Shown: piece by piece, positions 27,901 through 37,800 of the stretch
How the letters are laid out: the number at the start of each line of letters is the position of its first letter
Numbering within the stretch: position 1 is the first letter of the stretch
Assembly (NCBI RefSeq): GCF_009755815.1
Contig: NZ_WRPK01000001.1
Span: forward strand, 1,054,001-1,118,000
From: Flavisphingomonas formosensis
GTDB taxonomy: Bacteria > Pseudomonadota > Alphaproteobacteria > Sphingomonadales > Sphingomonadaceae
Reading direction: 5' to 3'
DNA length: 64,000 nt
The notes under the pieces: generated by a model
Told to the model about the DNA's origin: nothing
Database searches by the model: none
The model's input: only the letters and a program-made list of their open reading frames with translations
Program-made: the position numbers and the translations under genes

Positions 27901-30621
27901 GCCGTCGTCGCCAGCCTAGCCACGGGCAAGGCGTCGGGCGGCGCCGGCGCGGACACGCTCGCCGGCATCGAATGGCTGATCGGATCGAGTTTTGCGGACA
28001 AGCTGACCGGAGATGACGGTGCCAATCGTCTCTATGGCGGGGCCGGCGACGACATATTGGAGGGCGGCAAGGGCGACGACACGCTGTCTGGCGGTGCCGG
28101 TTTCGACATCGCTAGCTATGCCCATGCCGATGCTGGTGTCACCGTCAGCCTGGCCCCGGGGGTGGCGCAGATCTCCGGCAGTGAAGGCAAGGATATTCTG
28201 ATCGACATGGAGGGCCTGATCGGATCGGCCCATGACGACGTGCTGATCGCCGGCGGCACCAACTATCGCATCGACGGGGGCGCCGGCAACGATGAGATCC
28301 GGGCCTATGGCCGCGGCACGGTGATCGGTGGATCGGGCGTGGATACGGTCAGCTATGCCGGCCAATGGCGGTGGATCGTCGCCGATCTGACCGCCGGCAC
28401 CGCCAAGTTCGAGGCCGGCGGCATGGACATTCTGAGCCAGGTCGAGAATGTCACGGGTGGCAACGGCAACGACACTCTGATCGGCAACGCCTTCGCCAAC
28501 GTCCTGAACGGCGGCGGCGGCGATGATCTGCTCAACGGCGGGCTCGGCAACGACACGCTCGATGGCAGTGCGGGCATCGACACGGCCACCTATGCCGATG
28601 TGGCGGCTGCCGTGCGGGTCAATTTATCGCTCGCTGGGCCGCAATCCACCGGCGGCGGCGGTGTCGATACGCTGATCGCCATCGAGAATCTGATCGGTAG
28701 CGCCTATAATGATGTGCTCGGCGGAGATGGCGGCGTCAACCGCATCGACGGCGGCGCGGGCGACGACATCATCTCGGGCGGTGTCGGCGGCAAGGACGTA
28801 CTGATCGGCGGCGTCGGGGTGGATACGGTCACCTATGCCACTGCGAGCGGCGGCGTGCTGGCGGATCTCATCAACGCGTCCGTGGGCGCGGACAGTCTCA
28901 GCGGCTTCGAGAATCTGATCGGATCGGCTTATGCCGACACGCTGATCGGCGATCGCGGTGCCAACCGGATCGAGGGCGGAGCCGGCGATGATTTGATCGA
29001 AGGCGGCGTCGGCGACGACTGGATCGAGGGCGGTGCCGGCTTCGACACAGCCTCGTTCGCTTCGGCGACGCGGGGCGTGGCCGTCAGCCTGCTGCTGGCC
29101 GGCACTGCGCAGAGCACCGGTGTCGGCATCGATACGTTGGTCGGCATCGAAGCGCTCGCCGGGTCCGGCTACAACGACGTCTTGACGGGCAATGGGGTGG
29201 ACAATCGCTTGTCCGGCGGCGCGGGCGACGACGTTCTGCAGGGCGGTGCCGGCAACGACATCCTCGATGGCGGCATGGATAGCGACATCGCCAGCTATAC
29301 CGATGCGACATCGGCCGTCACCGTCGATCTGACGCTCATCACGGCGCAGAACACCGGCGGTGGCGGCATCGATACGCTGATCGGCATCGAAGGCGTCATT
29401 GGATCGGCGTTCGACGACACGCTGATCGGCGGCGTGCCTAACGGCCTGACCCTCATCGGCGTGGACATGACGCTCAACGGCGGCGGCGGCGATGACATGC
29501 TCATCTACGGCCCGGGAACCTATCCCGGCATCACCCGGTTGGATGGCGGCACCGGCATCGACACGGTCAGCTTCGCCAATGCCAAAGGCGCCGTCTATGT
29601 CGATATGACAATCACCGGCATTCAGCAGATCCAGCCGACCCTATATCAGAACATCACGATCAAGGGCGTGGAGAATCTGATCGGAACGGAATATTCGGAC
29701 GTGCTGATCGGCAACGGTAGCGACAATATCCTCATGGGCGGCGCCGGTGCCGACGTGCTTAACGGCGGCCGCGGCAACGACGTTCTCGACGGGGGCTCGG
29801 ACGGCGACGTCGCCGATTATTCGACGGCGACCGCGGCGGTCTTCGTGAATCTCGGCATCTCCGGCTCCCAGGATACCCATGGGGCGGGCATCGACACGCT
29901 GATCTCGATCGAAAGTGTTTCTGGGTCTCGCTTCAATGACAGGATTACCGGTTCGGAAGGCGATAACAGCCTGTCCGGTGGCGATGGCGACGACACTCTT
30001 TATGGCCAGGGCGGAATCGATATCCTCGGCGGCGGCCAGGGAGACGACACGCTTTACGGCGGCGACGGCACCGATCTTCTGACCGGCGGTTATGGCAATG
30101 ACACACTCTACGGCGGCGATGGCTTCGATTTCGTGCAGTTCTGGAATGCGGACTCTGCGGTCACCGTGGATTTCAGCCTGCCAGTGGCACAGGCGACCGG
30201 CTATTTTACCGGCACGGATACGCTGATCGGCATCGAAGGCGCCACCGGATCGAATTTCAACGACGTGCTCATCGCCGGCCGCGGGGGCAATGCATTGCAG
30301 GGCGGCGCTGGTTCCGACACGTTCGTTTTCCGTTCGACCCTGGACAGCACCGTGGCCGAGAAGGATTTCATTGCCGACTTTACGCTCAGCGATCGTGTCG
30401 ACGTCTCGGCTATCGACGCAAATACCAATACCGCCGGCACGGACGACGCGTTTCACTTCGCGAAGGCCTTCACCCACATCGCGGGTGAAGTCACGCTGAG
30501 CTACAGCGCCGCTGCCGACCAGACGACCGCGCTGTTCGATACCGACGGCGATGCAGTGGCCGACATGGCGATCCTCTTCGCCGGCAATGTCACGACGCTG
30601 ACATCGAACTGGGTGCTGTGA
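24943..30621 (+). CDS. Giant RTX repeat protein 2
   Basis: A 1892-residue paralogue starting MPIYNGTSGND 42 bases after the first RTX gene, with AAGGA before the ATG. I count about 15 copies of the SYAxA...IENLxGS module among GGxGxD nonapeptides. Two stretches near residues 270-365 and 485-580 lack the nonapeptides and instead resemble Thr/Ser-rich beta-helix (e.g. LSAAGNTLNLAGI). Only the final ~90 residues (VDVSAIDANT, then ADMAILFAGN and TSNWVL) correspond to the shared secretion domain; the ~300 residues before it differ from those in paralogues 1, 3 and 4. Secreted by a type I system, by inference. Confidence 0.85.
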   Translation: MPIYNGTSGNDTINGDKSGVADDTIYGLQGNDILRGGASSDTLSGGDGNDMLYGGTGRDFLYAGSGDDSLYGEDGNDVVYGDNQGVDLLYGGAGDDQIYGGGAGIIDAGTGNDRVELHGNLDEGGTIIGGDGTDSLVFGVTFHAPSPDLTITGFEGISGSFYGGAGDDALNLAQVLPASALQNGVMFVYGGGGNDRLTGSDTRDALDGGDGNDTLYGGGGNDYLSAGSGIDALYGGQGDDQIDISDSGNPFAAGKVYSGGDGYDTLSIFGDVGHLNLSAAAINPDIEAISYTGSLGVAAAEVGRFSYDNMTEFRLTTAGIADFSGVTMQGTTLTLNAGGNTVILTNTHTLYYTFSIVGSGSADTVFGSASDDTIEGNGGADALNGGGGTDYLYGGGGDDNLNGEAGNDQIAGGVGNDILHGGDGIDLLEGEAGNDILEGGAGADGLIGGAGADAIYGGDGDDHIGLDLPSDLAAGEIIDGGAGTDRLYLNFDASIDLSGAALTSIEQIVNDYSGYSVGLTAAQADALTEIKSSTLDIKSGGAIDFSGAAVYVNRINLSAAGNTLNLAGITSRGTSVYGGAADDVIAGSAGSDALYGGGGVDTVSYAAATGGVTVSLQTSLASGAAGADRLGEFENIVGSAFADVLTGDDGNNVLDGGLGNDTLDGGAGIDTASYVNAGAGVTANLALTAPQNTGSAGMDALLQIENLQGSAFADILTGDTGNNRLSGGAGDDLLVGGGGDDVLDGGAGSDAADYSSAPAAVIADLALGVVSGGAGSDTLIGIENLVGSAFADVLTGDAGVNRLSGGGGDDRIEGGAGNDVLDGGTGIDTASYAGAAAAVTVNLAAGQVSGGAGSDMLSSFENLVGSAFNDMLTGDAGANILDGGAGNDRLDGGGGNDTASYASAFGGVHVSLAVATAQATGSAGSDTLVAIENLSGSAFNDTLTGNAGANILSGGAGNDVLIGGLGNDRLEGGDGIDTASYAGAAAAVVASLATGKASGGAGADTLAGIEWLIGSSFADKLTGDDGANRLYGGAGDDILEGGKGDDTLSGGAGFDIASYAHADAGVTVSLAPGVAQISGSEGKDILIDMEGLIGSAHDDVLIAGGTNYRIDGGAGNDEIRAYGRGTVIGGSGVDTVSYAGQWRWIVADLTAGTAKFEAGGMDILSQVENVTGGNGNDTLIGNAFANVLNGGGGDDLLNGGLGNDTLDGSAGIDTATYADVAAAVRVNLSLAGPQSTGGGGVDTLIAIENLIGSAYNDVLGGDGGVNRIDGGAGDDIISGGVGGKDVLIGGVGVDTVTYATASGGVLADLINASVGADSLSGFENLIGSAYADTLIGDRGANRIEGGAGDDLIEGGVGDDWIEGGAGFDTASFASATRGVAVSLLLAGTAQSTGVGIDTLVGIEALAGSGYNDVLTGNGVDNRLSGGAGDDVLQGGAGNDILDGGMDSDIASYTDATSAVTVDLTLITAQNTGGGGIDTLIGIEGVIGSAFDDTLIGGVPNGLTLIGVDMTLNGGGGDDMLIYGPGTYPGITRLDGGTGIDTVSFANAKGAVYVDMTITGIQQIQPTLYQNITIKGVENLIGTEYSDVLIGNGSDNILMGGAGADVLNGGRGNDVLDGGSDGDVADYSTATAAVFVNLGISGSQDTHGAGIDTLISIESVSGSRFNDRITGSEGDNSLSGGDGDDTLYGQGGIDILGGGQGDDTLYGGDGTDLLTGGYGNDTLYGGDGFDFVQFWNADSAVTVDFSLPVAQATGYFTGTDTLIGIEGATGSNFNDVLIAGRGGNALQGGAGSDTFVFRSTLDSTVAEKDFIADFTLSDRVDVSAIDANTNTAGTDDAFHFAKAFTHIAGEVTLSYSAAADQTTALFDTDGDAVADMAILFAGNVTTLTSNWVL

Positions 30622-30696
30622 GGCGCTCGTCTTCGGTGAAGTGTTCCGAATCGCCAACAGATATCGGCTCGGGGAGCTGCTAAGAGGAAGACGATC

Positions 30697-33600
30697 ATGC
30701 CAACCTATTATGGAACGCCAGGCAAGGACACGATCTACGGCGATCAAGGTGGCTTTGCCATCGCGGACTTCATCTATGGCGGCGCGGGGGCCGATTCACT
30801 CTACGGCGGCGGCGGGAGCGACTTCCTCTCGGGAGATGATGGCGACGACCTTCTCGTCGGTGGAAACGATACGGACTATCTCTATGGTGGTGCCGGTAAC
30901 GACACCCTCGACGGACAGGGTGGCGAAGATGTCGCAAGTTATGCCTCTGCAACCGGAGCAGTGAGGGTCGACCTTTCCCTTTCGGGGTCTCAGGATACGT
31001 TTGCGGCGGGCGTGGACCAGCTTATCAATATCGAAGATCTTGAAGGATCGTCATATGACGACCTCTTCTATGGCAGCGCAGGCGACAATAATATCGCAGG
31101 ACTCGGTGGCCGTGACTTCATATTTGGCGGAAACGGGAATGATATTCTCCGGGGAGGTCTGGGGGACGATCTGCTCGAAGGCGGGGCCGGAAACGATATA
31201 CTTAAAGGTGAAGAGGGCTCCGATACGGCGAGCTACGATCTGGCGACGGCGGCGGTATTCGTCGACCTCAGCCTTTCGACCGCGCAGAATACGATCGGTG
31301 CCGGCTTAGATACGTTGAGCGACATCGAAAACCTCACGGGCTCAGCCTATGGCGACGTTTTAATCGGGGATGGCGGCACCAACACGCTCTACGGGTGGGA
31401 TGGAGACGACCAGATCGACGGAGGTGCCGCGGACGATACCATTACAGGGGGATTCGGGAACGATCTGATGCATGGAGGCGCCGGCAATGATGTATTGGAT
31501 GGCGGTGCTGGATCGGATACCGCGACCTACTTCGATGCGACTTCAGCGGTTTCGATCGATCTCGGTCTGACGACTGCGCAGGATACGCTCGGCGCAGGCA
31601 TCGACACATTGATCAATGTCGAAATACTGGCGGGATCGCTTTATGACGATACGCTGCGCGGCAGCAATGGTGACAACGCGCTCTATGGCCTCGACGGTGA
31701 CGATGTGCTCGAAGGCGGAGCCGGCAACGATATGCTGGACGGCGGCAATGGATTTGACGTCGCAAACTACGGCAACGCCACCGCTGGAGTATCGGTCGAC
31801 CTCGGCCTCGCCACTGCGCAGAACACGGGGGGAGCGGGAACCGACACGCTGGCGGGTATGGAAGACATTATCGGGTCCGCCTTCAACGATGTGCTCCGTG
31901 GCAGTGGCGGCGCCAATTTCCTCTATGGAGGAAACGGGAATGACGGCCTTTACGGTGGTGGCGGCGACGACATGCTGAAGGGCGGCGCCGGCAATGATCT
32001 TATGGACGGTGGTGCCGGCTTCGACCTGGTCAATTATGACGAAGCGACGGCGGCGGTGACCGTTGATCTCGGCCTGGCCGGGGCGCAGAATACGGGTGGA
32101 GCCGGCACCGACACCTTGGCCGGGATCGAGGATCTCGCCGGCTCGGCATTCGACGATCAACTCAGCGGCAACGCGGCCGCCAACCTGCTCTATGGCCTTG
32201 GCGGCGATGACGGGATCCACGGCGGCGCCGGCGATGACGGCATCGACGGCTATACCGGCGACGATGAGCTCAGCGGCGATGACGGCGACGATTTGCTGCT
32301 GGGCGGCGATGGCAACGATGGTCTTGACGGCGGCACCGGCAGCGACATTCTCGATGGCGGCGCGGGGATCGATACGGCATCTTATGCCACCGCGGCGGCC
32401 GCGGTCGCCGCCAGCTTGGTGAGCGGTGCCGCGACCGTGGGCGTCGATACCGACAGCCTTGTCGCCATCGAGAATCTGGTCGGATCCGGCTTCGGCGACA
32501 CGCTGACTGGAGACGCGCTGGCAAATCGGCTCGTCGGCGGCGACGGCGACGACAGCCTCTATGGTGGTGATGGCGACGACATACTCGCGGGCGGTGCGGG
32601 CGATGACGGCCTCTATGGTGGCGCCGGCGTGGACATCGCCAGCTTCGCCGATTTCGGATCGTCGGTGATTGTCGATCTGTCGACCGGTGTCTTTTCGGGT
32701 AGCACCGGCACCGCCACCTTCTCGGCGATAGAGGGAGTGATCGGGACTGGTTTCGACGATGTGCTGACAGGCGATGGCGACGCCAACAGCCTTTATGGCG
32801 GCGCGGGCAACGACGTGCTGACTGGCGGCCTCGGCAACGATCTGCTCTATGGCGGCGCGGGCAACGACAAGCTCTACGGCGGCAGCGGCATCGATACGGT
32901 GAGCTATGAGGATGCTGCGGCGGGCATCTCGCTGACCCTCGTCAGCGCCAGTTCGCAGAATACCGGCGGAGCCGGCACTGACATCGTCCAGACCGTCGAG
33001 AATGTGATCGGCTCGGCGTATAACGACACGCTGACCGGCAATGAATTCGCCAATGTCCTGACCGGCGGGGCGGCCGACGACGTGCTCATCGGCGGCCTCG
33101 GCAACGATAGCCTCTATGGTGGCGACGGGATCGACACGGCGAGCTATGCGACGGCCGCTGGCGCCATCCGCGTGAACCTGACGATCGCCACGGCGCAATC
33201 GACCATCTCGGCTGGTTCCGACACTCTGTCGGGGATCGAGAACCTCACGGGCGGTGCCTATGACGATCAGCTCACCGGAGACGCCGGTAACAACATCCTC
33301 ACCGGCAATGCCGGCAACGACCTGCTGATCGGCGGCGCTGGGAACGACATGCTGTATGGCGGCGCGGCCATCGATACGGCGAGCTATGCCAATGCGACGA
33401 GCGGCGTGACCTTGAGCCTGCTCCTCACCACCGCGCAGGATACCGGCGGTGCCGGCATCGACACATTCCTGTCGATCGAAAACATCACCGGATCGGCCTA
33501 TGACGATGTGATCACCGGTTCGGCGCAGGCGAACGTCATCTCCGGCGGCAACGGCAGCGACACGATCGACGCTGGCTCTTCGAACGACACGGTCGACGGC

Positions 33601-34023
33601 GGCTATGGCAACGACGTCCTCAGGGGCGCGGGCGGCGACGACATCCTCATCGGCAATGTCGGCACGGATACGCTGATCGGCGGTGGCGGCGCGGATACGT
33701 TGACCGGCGGCACGCAGAGCGACCGCTTCGTCTATACCGCGGTCGGCGAGAGCATCGTGGCGACGGCGGACCGGATCACTGACTTCGCGTCGGGCGACAT
33801 CCTCGACGTCTCTGCGATCGATGCCAGCAGCGCGGTTTCGGGCAACCAGGCTTTCGTACAAGCATCGGCCTTCACCCATACGGCGGGCGAGTTCACGCTC
33901 AGCTACGATGCGGGTGCGAACACTACCACCGCCCTGTTCGACACCAATGGCGATGCCAATGCCGACATGGCGATCCTGTTTACCGGCGATGTGACGGCGC
34001 TAACGAGCACCTGGCTGCTCTAG
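30697..34023 (+). CDS. Giant RTX repeat protein 3
   Basis: A 1108-residue paralogue starting MPTYYGTPGKD 75 bases after the second, with AAGAGGAAG before the ATG. It has about ten SYAxA modules. The C-terminal ~400 residues are close to those of paralogue 1 (shared runs such as TFLSIENI, GSSNDTVDGGYGND and FVQASAFTH), showing they arose by duplication. The ending (ADMAILFTGDVTALTSTWLL) is the shared type I secretion domain. No enzyme domain is visible. Confidence 0.85.
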   Translation: MPTYYGTPGKDTIYGDQGGFAIADFIYGGAGADSLYGGGGSDFLSGDDGDDLLVGGNDTDYLYGGAGNDTLDGQGGEDVASYASATGAVRVDLSLSGSQDTFAAGVDQLINIEDLEGSSYDDLFYGSAGDNNIAGLGGRDFIFGGNGNDILRGGLGDDLLEGGAGNDILKGEEGSDTASYDLATAAVFVDLSLSTAQNTIGAGLDTLSDIENLTGSAYGDVLIGDGGTNTLYGWDGDDQIDGGAADDTITGGFGNDLMHGGAGNDVLDGGAGSDTATYFDATSAVSIDLGLTTAQDTLGAGIDTLINVEILAGSLYDDTLRGSNGDNALYGLDGDDVLEGGAGNDMLDGGNGFDVANYGNATAGVSVDLGLATAQNTGGAGTDTLAGMEDIIGSAFNDVLRGSGGANFLYGGNGNDGLYGGGGDDMLKGGAGNDLMDGGAGFDLVNYDEATAAVTVDLGLAGAQNTGGAGTDTLAGIEDLAGSAFDDQLSGNAAANLLYGLGGDDGIHGGAGDDGIDGYTGDDELSGDDGDDLLLGGDGNDGLDGGTGSDILDGGAGIDTASYATAAAAVAASLVSGAATVGVDTDSLVAIENLVGSGFGDTLTGDALANRLVGGDGDDSLYGGDGDDILAGGAGDDGLYGGAGVDIASFADFGSSVIVDLSTGVFSGSTGTATFSAIEGVIGTGFDDVLTGDGDANSLYGGAGNDVLTGGLGNDLLYGGAGNDKLYGGSGIDTVSYEDAAAGISLTLVSASSQNTGGAGTDIVQTVENVIGSAYNDTLTGNEFANVLTGGAADDVLIGGLGNDSLYGGDGIDTASYATAAGAIRVNLTIATAQSTISAGSDTLSGIENLTGGAYDDQLTGDAGNNILTGNAGNDLLIGGAGNDMLYGGAAIDTASYANATSGVTLSLLLTTAQDTGGAGIDTFLSIENITGSAYDDVITGSAQANVISGGNGSDTIDAGSSNDTVDGGYGNDVLRGAGGDDILIGNVGTDTLIGGGGADTLTGGTQSDRFVYTAVGESIVATADRITDFASGDILDVSAIDASSAVSGNQAFVQASAFTHTAGEFTLSYDAGANTTTALFDTNGDANADMAILFTGDVTALTSTWLL

Positions 34024-34116
34024 GCCCGGGAGCTCTGCCGCGGCGAGCGGGCGGCGGTACGGCTCTGCCCGCTTTCGCCTGTAGTGCATGCTCAAAAATC
34101 GCGGTAGAGAATCGCG

Positions 34117-34449
34117 ATGAGCGTGCGGGGAAGCTGTCACTGCGGCAATGTGCAGATTGAGTTGCCGACCGAGCCGCAATGGGTGGCCGACTGCAATTGC
34201 TCGCTCTGTCGGCGGCTGTCGTGGCGCGTCGCTTATTTCCCGCCGGAACAGGTGACCATCTCGGGCAAGACTACGGCCTATGTCTGGGGCGATCGCATGA
34301 TCGGCATTCACCACTGCCCGATCTGCGGTTGCGGTACGCACTGGCAGACCCTCGGGGAAGACTTCGGTAAAATGGGCATCAATGCCCGCTTGCTCGATAC
34401 GTTCGACGAGAGGCTCGTCGAGGTGAGAAAGGTCGACAACGCGGATTAG
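34117..34449 (+). CDS. GFA (glutathione-dependent formaldehyde-activating-like) family protein
   Basis: A 110-residue zinc-binding protein. The GFA cysteine set is present: GSCHCGNVQI (residues 6-15), DCNCSLCRR (28-36) and HHCPICGCGTHW (about 69-80). These bind two zinc ions. Family members are often called formaldehyde-activating, but the activity of most is unknown. The start ATG is at the conserved N-terminus. It interrupts the RTX array between the third and fourth genes, and nothing ties it to them functionally. Confidence 0.85.
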   Translation: MSVRGSCHCGNVQIELPTEPQWVADCNCSLCRRLSWRVAYFPPEQVTISGKTTAYVWGDRMIGIHHCPICGCGTHWQTLGEDFGKMGINARLLDTFDERLVEVRKVDNAD

Positions 34450-34878
34450 ACTAGGGCGATTTCGAAGCAGGTGGTCTCACCTGCTGGCTCGGAAATCGCG
34501 ATATCAGACAGAGTGAGAGCGGCTGATCCGATGCAATCGGATCGCAAGCCGCTCTGGAGTATCCTGCGGAAAGGGGGAATCGATACTCCGCGGGAAGGAT
34601 GCGACCGTAAAGACTTCGCTGCAGCGGGATGGGCTGACGTCATTCCGCTTCAACTCTGCCGTCCGCGCATGATTTCAGGCGCTTCCTCGGCGTGCAAAGC
34701 CATCCTCCATTCCGGATCGAAATCGAAATCTTAACCATGTCCGGAAAGAAGCGGACAAGCCGCCGGACCGACTTTGCGCGCACCGCATCATCTTACCGAT
34801 CAAGGGGTTGGTAGGAAAAACGCGGCTGTTTTTCCGTGTCGCCACATATGTCGGCGGCGTTAGCGCACGGGGGCTATC
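34450..34878. repeat. Intergenic region with palindromic element
   Basis: No gene is supported here. AGAGCGGC (34516-34523) pairs with GCCGCTCT (34548-34555), and inside it GATCCGAT (34525-34532) pairs with ATCGGATC (34536-34543), giving a two-step hairpin. A second one pairs AGCAGGT with ACCTGCT around 34466-34487. Such hairpins occur as dispersed elements in sphingomonads. The rest of the region presumably holds the promoter of the fourth RTX gene. Confidence 0.5.
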
Positions 34879-37800
34879 ATGGCGACTTTCACCGGCAGCA
34901 ACGGCGCCGAAATCATACCCGATCTGATCATCGGCCCCATCCAGGGCATCGGCAACGATTTCGTCGATGCGCTCGGCGGCGACGATATCGCGATCGGCTG
35001 GTCCGGCGACGACGTGATCCGCGGTGGCGCCGGCGCGGACGTGATCATCGGCGGCCTGCTCAACGCGGCCGGCATCGTCACCCTCTCCGGCATCGATGCC
35101 GCCGATTACACCACCTCGGTGGACGGCGTGATCGTCGATCTGTCGGCGATCGTCAGCCTCACCTTGCCGATGCTGGGCATCAACCTGCAGCTCAACGGCG
35201 CGACGCAGGGCTTCGGCGGCGATGCGCAGGGCGATTTCCTCGTCGGCATCGTCAACCTGATCGGATCGAACACCGGTGGCGACATGCTGTCCGGCAGCGC
35301 CGCCGCCAACACCATCAACGGCCAGGGCGGCGACGATCGGCTCGCCGGCAATGGCGGCAACGACATATTGCTGGGCGGCGCGGGCGACGACGTGCTGATC
35401 GGCGGCGGCGGGGCCGATTCGCTGCAGGGTGGGGCGGGCGCCAACGACACGGCGGATTATTCCGCCTCGGCCGATCCGGTGATCGTCAATCTCACCACTG
35501 GCACCGGTAGCGGCGGCGACGCGGAGGGCGATACACTGTCCGGCATCGAGCGGCTGGTCGGCTCGGCATTCGACGACATACTCACCGGTGCAGGCAGCAA
35601 CGACACGCTCGAAGGCGGCGCGGGCGACGATATTCTCGCTGGCGGCGGCGGCAACGACACGGCGAGCTATGCCGGCGCCGCTGCCGCGGTGACGGTGAGC
35701 CTGGCGGCGGGTGTGTCGAGCGGCGGCGCCGGCAGCGACATTCTGAACGGATTCGAGAATATTGCCGGTTCGGCCTTCGACGATCTACTGATCGGCGATG
35801 ACGGCGCGAACCTCATCCAGGGCGCCGATGGCAACGACGCGATCGACGCCGGCCTCGGCAACGACACGCTCGATGGCGGCGCGGGTGCCGACACGGCGGA
35901 TTATTCCGCCGCCGCCTCGGCGGTGGTCGTCGATCTGGTGGCGGGCACGGCGACGGGCGGCGCGGGCAGCGACACGCTGGTCTCGATCGAGAATGTGCTG
36001 GGCTCGGCCTATGACGACCAGCTGACCGGCGATGCGGGTTCGAACAGCCTGTATGGCGGCGCGGGCAATGACAGCCTCGCGGGCGGCGACGGTGACGACA
36101 CGCTCTCCGGCGGCGATGGTGACAATCTGCTCGACGGCGGGGCGGGTTTCGACACGGTGGACTATAGCGGCGCGGCGTCTGGCGTGGTGGTCGAGTTCGC
36201 GACGAGCACGGGAACGGGCAGCGCGGGCGTCGACACGCTGGTCTCGATCGAGCGGGTGACCGGATCGGCCTATGAGGATCATATCTATGGCGGCAGCGGC
36301 AGCGAGGCCGTCCTGGCCGGCGGCGGCAACGATCTCGTCTTCGGCTATGGTGGGGACGACGCTCTGGCCGGCGGCGACGGCGATGACCGGATTCAGGGCG
36401 GGGCGGACAGCGATAGCCTCTCCGGCGATGCGGGCGACGACTGGCTGAGCGGCGGCGCGGGCGGCGACAGCCTCGTCGGCGGCGCCGGGACGGACACGGC
36501 GAACTATGCGGGTGCCGCCGGCGGCGTGACGGTGAGCCTTGCGACCGGCATGGCGAGCGGCGGGGCAGGCAATGACACGCTGTCCGGCATCGAGAATATT
36601 GAGGGCTCCAACTCCGGCGACAGCTTGACCGGTGACGGCGGCGCCAACCTGTTGTCGGGCGAGGGCGGTGCCGACACGCTGGACGGCGGGCTCGGCGACG
36701 ATGTGCTCGATGGCGGCGCGGGCAACGACACGGTGGATTATTCCGCCGCGTCGTCGGGCGAGACTGTCGATCTGGCGGCAGGCACGGCGACGGGCGGCGC
36801 GGGCAGCGATACGCTGGCGAGCATCGAGAATGTGATCGGCACCGCGCTCGACGATAGGATCACCGGCAGCGGCGGCACCAACGTCCTGACCGGCGGCGAC
36901 GGCGACGACCTGATCGATGGCGGTGCGGCGGCGGGTACCGACTATCTCTATGGCGGCGCCGGCATCGATACGCTGAGCTATGCGAGCTCGCTGGTTGGGG
37001 TGCGCGCCAGCCTCGCCGTGAAGGCGGCGCAGGCGACCGGTGCGGGCAACGACACGCTGTCGGGTTTCGAGAATATCACCGGCTCGGCGCATGACGACAT
37101 GCTGACCGGCGATGCCGGCACGAACCTGCTGGCCGGTGGCGATGGCAATGACGTGTTGGCCGGCGGCCTCGGCGACGACACGCTCGACGGCGGCGCGGGC
37201 CATGACATCGCCAGCTACGCCGCGGCGACGGCGGGCGTGATAGCGAGCCTCGTGGACGGCTCCGCGACGGGCGGCGCGGGATCGGACATGCTGATCGGCA
37301 TCGAGGGGCTGATCGGCTCGTCCGATGCCGATACGCTGACCGGAGATGCGGGCGCGAACAGCCTCTATGGCGGCGCGGGCAACGACAGCCTCGTCGGCGG
37401 GCTGGGCGACGACCTGATCGACGGCGGGGCTGGCATCGACACGCTGAGCTTTGCGGAGGCGGGCGCCGGCATCACGCTCACCCTCGCGACCGGCAGCTAT
37501 CAGGATACCGGCGGCGCCGGCAGCGACGCGGTCCGCAATGTCGAGAATGTCGTCGGCTCGGCCTATGCCGACACGCTCACCGGCAGCGAATGGGGCAATA
37601 TGCTCGACGGCGGCGCGGGAGACGATGTGCTGACCGGCGGCCTCGGCAATGACAGCCTGTATGGCGGCGACGGCGTGGATACGGCGAGCTACGCCACGGC
37701 AACGGGCGCCGTCCGCGTCAGCCTGGCGATCGCCACGGCCCAGTCGACGCTTTCGGCGGGCACCGACACGCTGGCCGGCATCGAGAATCTCACCGGCAGC

